Below, piece by piece: positions 1 through 5,397 of a stretch of 13,958 bases of DNA; position 1 is the stretch's first letter; the number at the start of each line of letters is the position of its first letter. A model generated the notes under the pieces. It was not told where the DNA came from and ran no database searches. It worked only from the letters and a program-made list of their open reading frames with translations. Made by a program: the position numbers and the translations under genes. The stretch is taken from positions 1-13,958 of the forward strand of contig CACYDB010000171.1 in the NCBI GenBank assembly GCA_902773035.1, written 5' to 3'. This DNA comes from an uncultured Ruminococcus sp. (GTDB lineage Bacteria > Bacillota > Clostridia > Oscillospirales > Acutalibacteraceae).

Positions 1-423
1 AACCTCAGCGTCGGGAAGAATTACCGTGCCGATATCTCTGCCGTCCATAATTACGTTATTGGTCTTTGCCATATCGCGCTGCAGATCAAGAAGATACGCG
101 CGCACGGCAGGGATCGCGGAAATCTTTGAGGCTGTCATTGAAGCCTCGGGAGTGCGGATCAAGCCCGATACGTCCTCGCCGTCGAGGAGCACTACCTGCT
201 CACCCTTATCGTTGAAGGTGAGCTCGACCTTGATTGATTCGAGAAGCTCGTCAACCTCCTTGCTCTCAACAGGCTCAACGCCTCTCTGAGAAGCCGCGAG
301 ACCTACGGTGCGGTAGAGCGCGCCTGTGTCGATATAGATAAAACCGAGCTCCTTCGCGGCAGCCTTTGAAATTGTACTTTTGCCCGCTCCCGCGGGACCG
401 TCGATTGCGATTGCTATAGACAT
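1..423 (-). CDS. cmk: Cytidylate kinase, N-terminal part (runs off the left edge)
   Basis: Phosphorylates CMP and dCMP to the diphosphates with ATP in the cytoplasm (pyrimidine nucleotide salvage and supply). The visible 141 residues start MSIAIAIDGPAGAGKST: a P-loop at residues 9-16, then the NMP-kinase segments DTGALYR (32-38) and GRDIGT (128-133), all typical of Cmk. The rest of the protein, about 80 residues judging from the usual family length of about 220, lies outside the window. The ATG at 423 is preceded by an AAGGAG ribosome binding site, and the gap to the upstream flavoprotein gene is only 14 bases, so the two are almost certainly co-transcribed. Flavoprotein-cmk adjacency is common in Clostridia. 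Identity is confident; only the C-terminus is unseen. Confidence 0.95.
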   Translation of the reverse strand, partial: MSIAIAIDGPAGAGKSTISKAAAKELGFIYIDTGALYRTVGLAASQRGVEPVESKEVDELLESIKVELTFNDKGEQVVLLDGEDVSGLIRTPEASMTASKISAIPAVRAYLLDLQRDMAKTNNVIMDGRDIGTVILPDAEV

Positions 424-437
424 AATTTTTCTCCTTG

Positions 438-1658
438 TTATATTGAATTCTCTCCGGCGAGCTTTCCCGTCGCCCACGCTATCACAAGGTTAAAGCCGCC
501 CGTGTAAGCGTCAACGTCGATTATCTCTCCGGCAAAGAACAAGCCCTTAACAAGCTTGCTCTCCATAGTTTTAGGGTTGATTTCCGATATTTTTATTCCG
601 CCCGAGGTGATTATCGCCTCGTCTATCGGACGCGGATTTGAGATTTCAACGGTGAAATCCTTTAATAATTCAAGAAGCGAAAGACGCTCCTTTTTTGTAA
701 TTGAGTTGCATTTTTTATACGGGTCTATCCCCCACCTGTCGAGAACGACGGGTATGAGCTTTTTCGGCAAAAGCTTTGAGAGCGAGTTAGAGATCGCCTT
801 GTTTATATTCTCCGAAAAGTCGCGCAAAAGCCGTGAGTCAAGCTGCTCCGCGCTCAGAGCCGGCTTTAAATCGATATGAGCCGTGTAGCCCTTAGTGTAG
901 TCGCGCATATTACAGCTCGCGGAGAGTACGATCGGTCCCGATATTCCGAAGTGTGTGAAAAGCATCTCGCCGAAGTCGGAAAAGACCTCCTTGCCCGAGC
1001 TCTCTGTAATTCTGAGCCTTACGTTTCTGAGCGACAGACCCTGGAGCCTTGGACAGTCCTCATCGGGACTTTCGAGAGGTATGAGCGACGGTCGAAGCTC
1101 TGTTACCGTATGACCGAGCTTTTCGGCGAATTTATATCCATCGCCCGTGGAGCCTGTACGGTGGTAGCTCTTGCCCCCCGTCGCGATAATCAGACTGTCG
1201 CAGGGAACCTCTTTGTCCTCAACGATAACTCCCTTAACGGCGCCGTTTTCCGAGACCACATCCACAACGGGCTTGTGAATTATCTTACAGCCGTTATCCA
1301 GCGCGAAGCTTCGCATCGTATCGACGACATCCATAGCCCTGTCCGACACGGGAAAGACTCGGTTACCGCGCTCAACCTTTGTTTTCAGCCCCAAGCCTTC
1401 AAAAAAGGCTACAATATCCTCGGGAGAAAAATTATTGAGCGCGCTGTACAAAAAGCGGCTGTTCACGGGAACGTTCTGCATAAAGGTCTGGATATCGCAG
1501 AGGTTAGCGAGGTTGCACCTGCCCTTACCCGTTATGAGAAGCTTTCTGCCGACCTTATGCATTTTCTCATATATCGTGACGTCGGCTCCGTACATCGAGG
1601 CGTAACCGCCCGCCATAAGTCCTGCGGCGCCCGCGCCGATTATAACTACCTTAGTCAT
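438..1658 (-). CDS. HI0933-family FAD/NAD(P)-dependent flavoprotein (BaiN/YhiN-like)
   Basis: A 406-residue cytoplasmic flavoprotein. The N-terminus MTKVVIIGAGAAGL carries the dinucleotide-binding GxGxxG (8-13). It is followed by the family signature GKGRCNLAN (44-52), a second FAD contact around IATGGKSYHRTGSTGDG (158-174), THFGISGP (235-242), and the C-terminal stretch that runs from GLFFAGE to GGFNL. These are the marks of the HI0933/TIGR00275 family, often named aminoacetone-oxidase-like or BaiN-like; the physiological substrate is generally unknown and cannot be read here. I chose ATG 1658 because the Rossmann strand begins directly after it. A longer in-frame reading from 1754 would add 32 Arg/Ser-rich residues that are only a shadow of the upstream gene. 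The start overlaps the RpiR-type regulator's end by 8 bases, implying translational coupling, and cmk follows 14 bases downstream. Confidence 0.9.
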   Translation of the reverse strand: MTKVVIIGAGAAGLMAGGYASMYGADVTIYEKMHKVGRKLLITGKGRCNLANLCDIQTFMQNVPVNSRFLYSALNNFSPEDIVAFFEGLGLKTKVERGNRVFPVSDRAMDVVDTMRSFALDNGCKIIHKPVVDVVSENGAVKGVIVEDKEVPCDSLIIATGGKSYHRTGSTGDGYKFAEKLGHTVTELRPSLIPLESPDEDCPRLQGLSLRNVRLRITESSGKEVFSDFGEMLFTHFGISGPIVLSASCNMRDYTKGYTAHIDLKPALSAEQLDSRLLRDFSENINKAISNSLSKLLPKKLIPVVLDRWGIDPYKKCNSITKKERLSLLELLKDFTVEISNPRPIDEAIITSGGIKISEINPKTMESKLVKGLFFAGEIIDVDAYTGGFNLVIAWATGKLAGENSI

Positions 1659-2529
1659 TTGGAGTTGTGCTTCCGAGGTTGTCATAAACGCCCTGATGGT
1701 TCCATACAAGCTCAAGCTCCTTGAACGTATCCGTAACCTCGTCCTTCTTCTCAAGGACTGTAGCGACTATAAGAGCGTTGATAAGGCTCAGCGGCGCTAC
1801 GAGCGAGTCTACGACAGACGCCATATCGCTCCTGGCGATAAGCACGTGATTCGCCGCGGATACAAGCGGAGATACCATACTGTCGGTGATCGCGATAACG
1901 TTAGCTCCCCTCTCCCTCGCGAGCGACATCGACTCAACAGCCATTGTGCTGTAACGCGGAAAGCTGATTCCTATCATAACATCCTGCTCGCTTATACGGA
2001 AAAGCTGCTCGTATGTATGAGTTTTCGACGTATCCGTAATAACTCTTACGTTGTCAAATATAAGTCCGAAGTAATAGCCGAGGAACTGCGCCAGAGAAGC
2101 GGTTGAACGCACTCCGAAGATATAGATTCTGCGAGCCTTGACGATCGACTTTACAGACGCGTCAAAGTCCTTGTGAGAGGTTTCCTCAAGCGTGCGGCGG
2201 ATCTTGTCGATATCCTGATTCATAATCGATTCCAGAACGTCGTCGTCGCCGATCCTGTTAGTCGTAACGTCAATACGCTGAACAGATGTAAGCTTGTCGC
2301 GGATCATCTCCTGCATAGCCTTCTGAAGCTTTGGATAGCCCGAATATCCGAGCTCTGTCGCGAATCGTACAACCGTACTCTCGGAAACGCCGACGGTCTT
2401 GCCGAGCTTTGAGGCTGTCATAAACGCCGCCTGGTCATAATGCTCCTCGATATAGTTCGCGATACGCTTCTGACCCTTTGAGAAGCTGTTCATATTGACT
2501 TCTATTCTTGAAAGTAAATGCTCTACCAT
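1651..2529 (-). CDS. MurR/RpiR-family transcriptional regulator (HTH + SIS domains)
   Basis: A 292-residue DNA-binding regulator. Residues 1-77 form the RpiR-type helix-turn-helix domain (SKGQKRIANYI, then SKLGKTVGVSESTVVRFATELGYSGYPKLQ). Residues about 122-250 form a SIS sugar-isomerase fold (ARRIYIFGVRSTASLAQFLG; IGISFPRYS) that in this family usually senses a phosphosugar. The ligand cannot be deduced. ATG 2529 is chosen because an AAGGAAG ribosome binding site sits 9 bases upstream (2539-2545); a TTG at 2574 would give 15 extra residues but has no such support. It is the first gene of the operon with the flavoprotein and cmk. Its promoter holds a perfect palindrome at 2593-2618, so autoregulation is likely. 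Having a sugar-sensing regulator lead a cmk operon is unexpected; the real target may be elsewhere, possibly including the divergent hisHF. Confidence 0.92.
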   Translation of the reverse strand: MVEHLLSRIEVNMNSFSKGQKRIANYIEEHYDQAAFMTASKLGKTVGVSESTVVRFATELGYSGYPKLQKAMQEMIRDKLTSVQRIDVTTNRIGDDDVLESIMNQDIDKIRRTLEETSHKDFDASVKSIVKARRIYIFGVRSTASLAQFLGYYFGLIFDNVRVITDTSKTHTYEQLFRISEQDVMIGISFPRYSTMAVESMSLARERGANVIAITDSMVSPLVSAANHVLIARSDMASVVDSLVAPLSLINALIVATVLEKKDEVTDTFKELELVWNHQGVYDNLGSTTPND

Positions 2530-2577
2530 ATATATAAACTTCCTTATTAATAAAATAACGCGCTTACGCACCAATTC

Positions 2578-2606
2578 ATTTTACCACTATAACTTGCAAA
2601 ACTCAA
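2578..2606 (-). promoter_or_regulatory. Predicted sigma-A promoter of the RpiR-type regulator operon
   Basis: Read on the minus strand, a -35 box TTGAGT (2601-2606; 4 of 6 to consensus) and a -10 box TAAAAT (2578-2583; 5 of 6) are separated by exactly 17 bases. Transcription would start near 2570, about 41 bases before the ATG. The -35 box lies in the centre of the palindrome at 2593-2618, so a bound protein would block it. Confidence 0.6.
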
Positions 2607-2618
2607 CTGTTTTGCAAG
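2593..2618. promoter_or_regulatory. Perfect inverted repeat, candidate operator of the RpiR-type regulator
   Basis: CTTGCAAAAC (2593-2602), a 6-base spacer, and its exact reverse complement GTTTTGCAAG (2609-2618). It covers the -35 box and part of the spacer of the regulator's own promoter. On the plus strand the right arm is followed by ATTTTTT, which also resembles a terminator, but no plus-strand gene lies upstream of it, so an operator is the better reading. Confidence 0.6.
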
Positions 2619-2633
2619 ATTTTTTAAGAAGAA

Positions 2634-2671
2634 TTGCAAGTTTCGGAAAAATGTATCCCGAATTCTTGCAA
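2634..2671. promoter_or_regulatory. Second, interrupted TTGCAA inverted repeat at the hisH promoter
   Basis: TTGCAAG (2634-2640) and CTTGCAA (2665-2671) are reverse complements of each other, with an inner pair TTCGG (2642-2646) and CCGAA (2658-2662). The right arm extends to CTTGCAAAAC (2665-2674), an exact copy of the half-site of the palindrome at 2593-2618, and overlaps the hisH -35 box. The wide spacing of the arms makes this a weaker operator candidate than the first palindrome. Confidence 0.4.
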
Positions 2672-2694
2672 AACGATATTTATTATGTTAAAAT
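2666..2694 (+). promoter_or_regulatory. Predicted sigma-A promoter of hisH-hisF
   Basis: A -35 box TTGCAA (2666-2671; 4 of 6) and a -10 box TAAAAT (2689-2694; 5 of 6) are separated by 17 bases. Transcription would start near 2701, giving a leader of about 25 bases. That is too short for a T-box or attenuator, so control would have to act at the promoter itself. Confidence 0.6.
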
Positions 2695-2725
2695 TGTTAA
2701 GTAATTCTGAAAATCGGAGGCAGTG

Positions 2726-3337
2726 ATGATAGCTATAATTGATTACGGCGCGGGAAATATCCAGAGCGTCTACAAGGCGCTGAGGTTCATCGGCGCGGAA
2801 TGTGTCGTCACAAGCGACAGAGAAACGATTTTAAACGCCGACGGAGCTATACTCCCGGGCGTAGGCGCGTTCGGCGATTGTATGGAAAATATGGAGCGCA
2901 CGGGTACAAAGGAAGCTACTCTTGATTTTATAAAAACAGGCAAGCAGTTCCTCGGAATCTGCCTTGGGCTACAGCTTCTTTTTCCCGAAAGTGAGGAAAA
3001 CGCAGGCGTTGTAGGGCTCAGTGTCCTCAAAGGCAAAATCAGAAGGATCCCCTCGGGCGAGGGCTTGAAGATCCCGCATATGGGCTGGAATAATATTGAG
3101 ATAAAAAAGAAGGACGGTATTTTCAAGGGTATTGAGGGCAGTCCTTACGTTTACTTTGTACATTCGTACTACCTTGACGCCGACGATAAGGAAATCGTCA
3201 GCGCTCAGACGGAATACGGCGTCAGGATCGACGCGGCGGTCAGCTTTGAGAACGTGACCGCGACTCAGTTCCACCCCGAAAAAAGCGGTGAAACAGGGCT
3301 TATAATGCTTAAAAACTTTGTAGAAATGTGTGGTTAA
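2726..3337 (+). CDS. hisH: Imidazole glycerol phosphate synthase, glutamine amidotransferase subunit HisH
   Basis: The 203-residue glutaminase half of imidazole glycerol-phosphate synthase. It hydrolyses glutamine and passes ammonia to HisF in histidine biosynthesis, with AICAR as by-product returned to purine synthesis. This is a class I amidotransferase fold: PGVGAFGDCM forms the oxyanion region (44-53), the nucleophile Cys79 sits in FLGICLGLQ, and the triad is completed by His183 and Glu185 in FHPEKSGETG. The triad is intact and the length is normal. A GGAGG ribosome binding site (2716-2720) is 5 bases from ATG 2726 but only 2 from the GTG at 2723, so ATG 2726 is preferred. hisF begins 1 base after the stop. 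No other his genes are present in the window. Confidence 0.95.
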   Translation: MIAIIDYGAGNIQSVYKALRFIGAECVVTSDRETILNADGAILPGVGAFGDCMENMERTGTKEATLDFIKTGKQFLGICLGLQLLFPESEENAGVVGLSVLKGKIRRIPSGEGLKIPHMGWNNIEIKKKDGIFKGIEGSPYVYFVHSYYLDADDKEIVSAQTEYGVRIDAAVSFENVTATQFHPEKSGETGLIMLKNFVEMCG

Positions 3338-3338
3338 T

Positions 3339-4094
3339 ATGTACGCGAAAAGAATAATCCCCTGCCTCGACGTTAAGAACGGCAGGGTTGTAAAGGGTAT
3401 GAGCTTTGTAAATCTTGTGGACGCGGGCGACCCCGTTGAGTGCGCGAAGCAGTACGATAAAGAGGGCGCTGACGAGCTTGTATTTCTCGACATCACGGCT
3501 TCATCCGACGCACGCAAAACTGTTGTTGATATGGTCGCCAAGGTCGCGGACACTATCTTTATCCCCTTTACCGTCGGCGGCGGAATCAGAACAGTTGATG
3601 ATTTCAACGAAATACTCAGAGCAGGAGCCGATAAGGTGAGCGTCAACTCGGCGGCAATCAAGCGTCCCGAGCTCATAAACGAGGCGGCGAAGAAATTCGG
3701 CAGTCAGTGCGTAGTTGTCGCGATCGACGCTAAACGCAAGGGCGACAGCTGGGAGGTATACATCAACGGCGGCAGGATCCCCATGGGAATCGACGCGGTC
3801 GAGTGGGCTGTTGAGTGTGAAAAGCGCGGCGCGGGAGAGATCCTGCTCACCAGTATGGACGAGGACGGTCAGAAAAAGGGCTATGACCTCGCGCTTACAA
3901 GGGCTGTATCCGAAAGAGTTAATATTCCCGTTATCGCGAGCGGCGGCGCGGGAGCCTTAGAACACTTTTACGACGCCTTCACCGAGGGCAAGGCTGACGC
4001 GGTGCTCGCGGCGAGCCTGTTCCACTTCGGCGAGATTCCGATCCCGAAGCTCAAGGAATATCTGAAAAAAAAGAATATCTCAATCAGAATGTAA
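3339..4094 (+). CDS. hisF: Imidazole glycerol phosphate synthase, cyclase subunit HisF
   Basis: A 251-residue (beta/alpha)8 barrel that uses HisH-derived ammonia to convert PRFAR to imidazole glycerol phosphate and AICAR. The start MYAKRIIPCLDVKNGRVVKG matches the family. The two catalytic acids are at their usual positions, Asp11 (CLDVK) and Asp130 (VAIDAKR), and phosphate-binding loops are present (TVGGGIR 78-84; near the C-terminus, ASGGAG). ATG 3339 is used rather than the in-frame GTG at 3330, because homologs begin directly before AKRIIPCLDV. It lies 1 base after the hisH stop and has no clear ribosome binding site of its own, so it is probably translated by coupling to hisH. A strong hairpin follows 5 bases after the stop. 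Confidence 0.96.
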   Translation: MYAKRIIPCLDVKNGRVVKGMSFVNLVDAGDPVECAKQYDKEGADELVFLDITASSDARKTVVDMVAKVADTIFIPFTVGGGIRTVDDFNEILRAGADKVSVNSAAIKRPELINEAAKKFGSQCVVVAIDAKRKGDSWEVYINGGRIPMGIDAVEWAVECEKRGAGEILLTSMDEDGQKKGYDLALTRAVSERVNIPVIASGGAGALEHFYDAFTEGKADAVLAASLFHFGEIPIPKLKEYLKKKNISIRM

Positions 4095-4099
4095 AAACA

Positions 4100-4127
4100 T
4101 GGAGCCGTCGCAATATCGACGGCTCCA
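4100..4127. terminator. Intrinsic terminator between hisF and the convergent XRE gene
   Basis: An 11-bp perfect GC-rich stem (4100-4110 with 4117-4127) with a 6-base loop CAATAT. On the plus strand the following T-tract is poor (GAGTTTA). On the minus strand the stem is followed by TGTTTTT, so it may work in both directions, closing hisHF from one side and the XRE gene from the other. Confidence 0.7.
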
Positions 4128-4260
4128 GAGTTTATAGTGATAGTTATAAGTGGCAAGTGATAAGTTATGGTCGTGTATATGGGCTCTTCTGTGGGAGCGT
4201 TTATTCACGAACGTTTTAATGTGCTCGAGAATATCATTATATATGTATATAGCAAAGCTG
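4128..4260. other. AT-rich gene-free stretch with a short imperfect direct repeat
   Basis: No convincing gene is visible. AGTGATAGTTAT (4136-4147) is nearly repeated as AGTGATAAGTTAT (4156-4168), 20 bases further on. The stretch marks the left edge of the AT-rich islet. Open frames through it overlap the hisF terminator and have no family features. Confidence 0.3.
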
Positions 4261-4557
4261 TTATTTGTTTTTGATACTATCAATAAGAATATTGATTGCT
4301 TTTATTTGGTGGTCTGATAAACCATTTGTATCTATAATAACTTGTGGTCGCTTTGTTTCTTTACCAAGTAAATAGTCAGTGCTGACATTGTAAATGTATG
4401 AAAGAGATAACAATACTTCTGTGCTTGGTGTTCTTTCTCCTGTTTCATATCCTGAAACAATAGATGTCGATATATTGAGCTTTTTTGCTACATCTTTTTG
4501 TGAAAACCCGTATTTATTTCTGAGCTGTTTTAATCTATTAGGTAATCCTTTAATCAT
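4261..4557 (-). CDS. Small XRE-family (Cro/CI-like) transcriptional regulator
   Basis: A 98-residue cytoplasmic protein made almost entirely of one helix-turn-helix domain. Residues about 5-63 read LPNRLKQLRNKYGFSQKDVA, then LNISTSIVSGYETGERTPS and LSYIYNVSTDYLLG, the standard XRE pattern. The short C-terminal helix (about 80-98, SDHQIKAINILIDSIKNK) could mediate dimerisation. A GGGGTGAT ribosome binding site (4563-4570) supports ATG 4557. A weak -10-like TACAAT (minus strand, 4578-4583) is present without a clear -35. It is divergent from the secreted-protein gene at 4681, and repeated AGTGTT motifs between them are candidate operators, so it probably represses that gene and perhaps itself. 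Base composition is lower in G+C than the neighbours, consistent with acquisition together with the secreted gene. Confidence 0.88.
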   Translation of the reverse strand: MIKGLPNRLKQLRNKYGFSQKDVAKKLNISTSIVSGYETGERTPSTEVLLSLSYIYNVSTDYLLGKETKRPQVIIDTNGLSDHQIKAINILIDSIKNK

Positions 4558-4617
4558 TGTGTATCACCCCAACACTCATTGTAAAGCACCATCTTACGCT
4601 TTAGGTGTTCGTATTTT

Positions 4618-4653
4618 ACACTAAAAGTGTTGACAAGATAATCTGAAAGTGTT
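4618..4653. promoter_or_regulatory. AGTGTT repeat cluster, candidate XRE operator
   Basis: ACACT (4618-4622) and AGTGT (4626-4630) form a palindrome around a 3-base centre. AAAGTGTT occurs at 4624-4631 and again at 4646-4653, 22 bases apart (about two helix turns), flanking and overlapping the -35 and -10 boxes of the secreted gene's promoter. A further inverted copy AACACT is at 4571-4576, just upstream of the XRE gene. Assignment to the adjacent XRE protein is an inference. Confidence 0.5.
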
Positions 4654-4658
4654 ATTCT
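4630..4658 (+). promoter_or_regulatory. Predicted sigma-A promoter of the secreted-protein gene
   Basis: A perfect -35 box TTGACA (4630-4635), a 17-base spacer and a -10 box TATTCT (4653-4658; 4 of 6). The start of transcription would be near 4665, only about 16 bases before the ATG, leaving just room for the ribosome binding site AAAGGG (4667-4672). Confidence 0.7.
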
Positions 4659-4680
4659 TAACTAAGAAAGGGTGATAATT

Positions 4681-5340
4681 ATGAAAAAACTTATCAGTAT
4701 AATTCTTTGTTTAAATCTGATTATGTCAACTTCTGCAATAGGGGCTTATGCAAAGACCAAGTCATACGTAAAATCTTTAAAACTATCTTCAAAATTCAAG
4801 AAAGAATCTACTATAATAATTCCAGCTAATAAACAATCTGCATCTATATCCTTTAAAGTTACAATAAAAACAAAAGGGAACGCATCTACAGGATATTTTG
4901 TTAATACATCTAATAAATCTGTTGTAAGCGTCAAAGCACGAAAAAACAAAGTTACATTAAAAGCAAAGAAACCCGGTTTCGCTGAAATAACTGTTAAGAC
5001 AAAAGGGAAAAATAAAAGTGGAAAAAGAATTAGCAAGAAGATGTTTCTCACTGTAAAAACAAATAAATTCGGCAAGGTACGCGGCACGATTACATATTTT
5101 TACAATAATTACGTTGGGAGTAAACCTGATAGAGGTGCAAGAGTTATACTTTATGGTGATTCGGGTTTTTCTGAAGAAACAAGAGCAGATGGTACAGGAA
5201 ATTATATATTTGATCGTGTTCCTGTCGGTGAGTATGATATATATATAGAATCTTTCTATACATCAGAAGTTACTTATGGCACAGTCACCGTATATGAGAA
5301 TGACACAACTACATATAGCTATGATTTCTTTCCATGGTAA
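4681..5340 (+). CDS. Secreted protein: Ig-like domain plus carboxypeptidase-regulatory-like domain
   Basis: 219 residues. The N-terminus MKKLISIILCLNLIMSTSAI continues to an AYA-K site, a signal peptide likely cleaved after residue 24; Cys10 lies inside the hydrophobic core with no proper lipobox, so a lipoprotein is unlikely. Residues about 53-126 resemble a bacterial Ig-like (BIG2) domain: SNKSVVSVKARKNKVTLKAK, then a Pro-Gly-Phe turn, AEITV and finally MFLTVK. Residues about 131-216 resemble a carboxypeptidase-regulatory/CNA-B-like sandwich (GKVRGTITY, GARVILYGDSG, GNYIFDRVPVGEYDIYI). There is no enzyme domain, transmembrane anchor or LPXTG, so it is probably released or held by charge: the first half is very Lys-rich. 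ATG 4681 fits the AAAGGG site 8 bases upstream; a GTG at 4672 lies at the edge of that site. The gene is AT-rich (14 G+C in its first 60 bases). The role is unknown; adhesion or surface binding is possible. Confidence 0.75.
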   Translation: MKKLISIILCLNLIMSTSAIGAYAKTKSYVKSLKLSSKFKKESTIIIPANKQSASISFKVTIKTKGNASTGYFVNTSNKSVVSVKARKNKVTLKAKKPGFAEITVKTKGKNKSGKRISKKMFLTVKTNKFGKVRGTITYFYNNYVGSKPDRGARVILYGDSGFSEETRADGTGNYIFDRVPVGEYDIYIESFYTSEVTYGTVTVYENDTTTYSYDFFPW

Positions 5341-5367
5341 GATAACACAACTTAAAAAATGAGCTGA

Positions 5368-5393
5368 AAAGGGACTGCCTCGGCAGTCCCTTT
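5368..5393. terminator. Bidirectional intrinsic terminator
   Basis: An 11-bp stem (AAAGGGACTGC at 5368-5378 with its complement at 5383-5393) with a CTCG loop. It has an A-run on the left and TTTAT on the right, so each strand places T residues after the stem. It separates the convergent secreted-protein gene and PHP phosphatase gene. Confidence 0.85.
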
Positions 5394-5397
5394 ATAA

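Noticed and set aside
876..1724. Long plus-strand open frame (282 codons) opposite the flavoprotein gene
   Set aside because: It lies antisense to a gene with clear FAD-family motifs, its translation has no recognisable domain, and it has no promoter or ribosome binding site. It is a by-product of codon bias.
2603..2627. The palindrome at 2593-2618 plus ATTTTTT as a plus-strand terminator
   Set aside because: No plus-strand transcript is expected to enter from the left, and the palindrome is placed on a promoter; an operator explains it better.
2969..3676. Minus-strand open frame (235 codons) across hisH and hisF
   Set aside because: It covers the junction of two certain genes with intact catalytic residues and has no support of its own.
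4080..4283. Minus-strand 67-codon frame downstream of the small XRE gene
   Set aside because: It spans the hisF terminator hairpin and overlaps both flanking genes, has no ribosome binding site, and its composition looks random.
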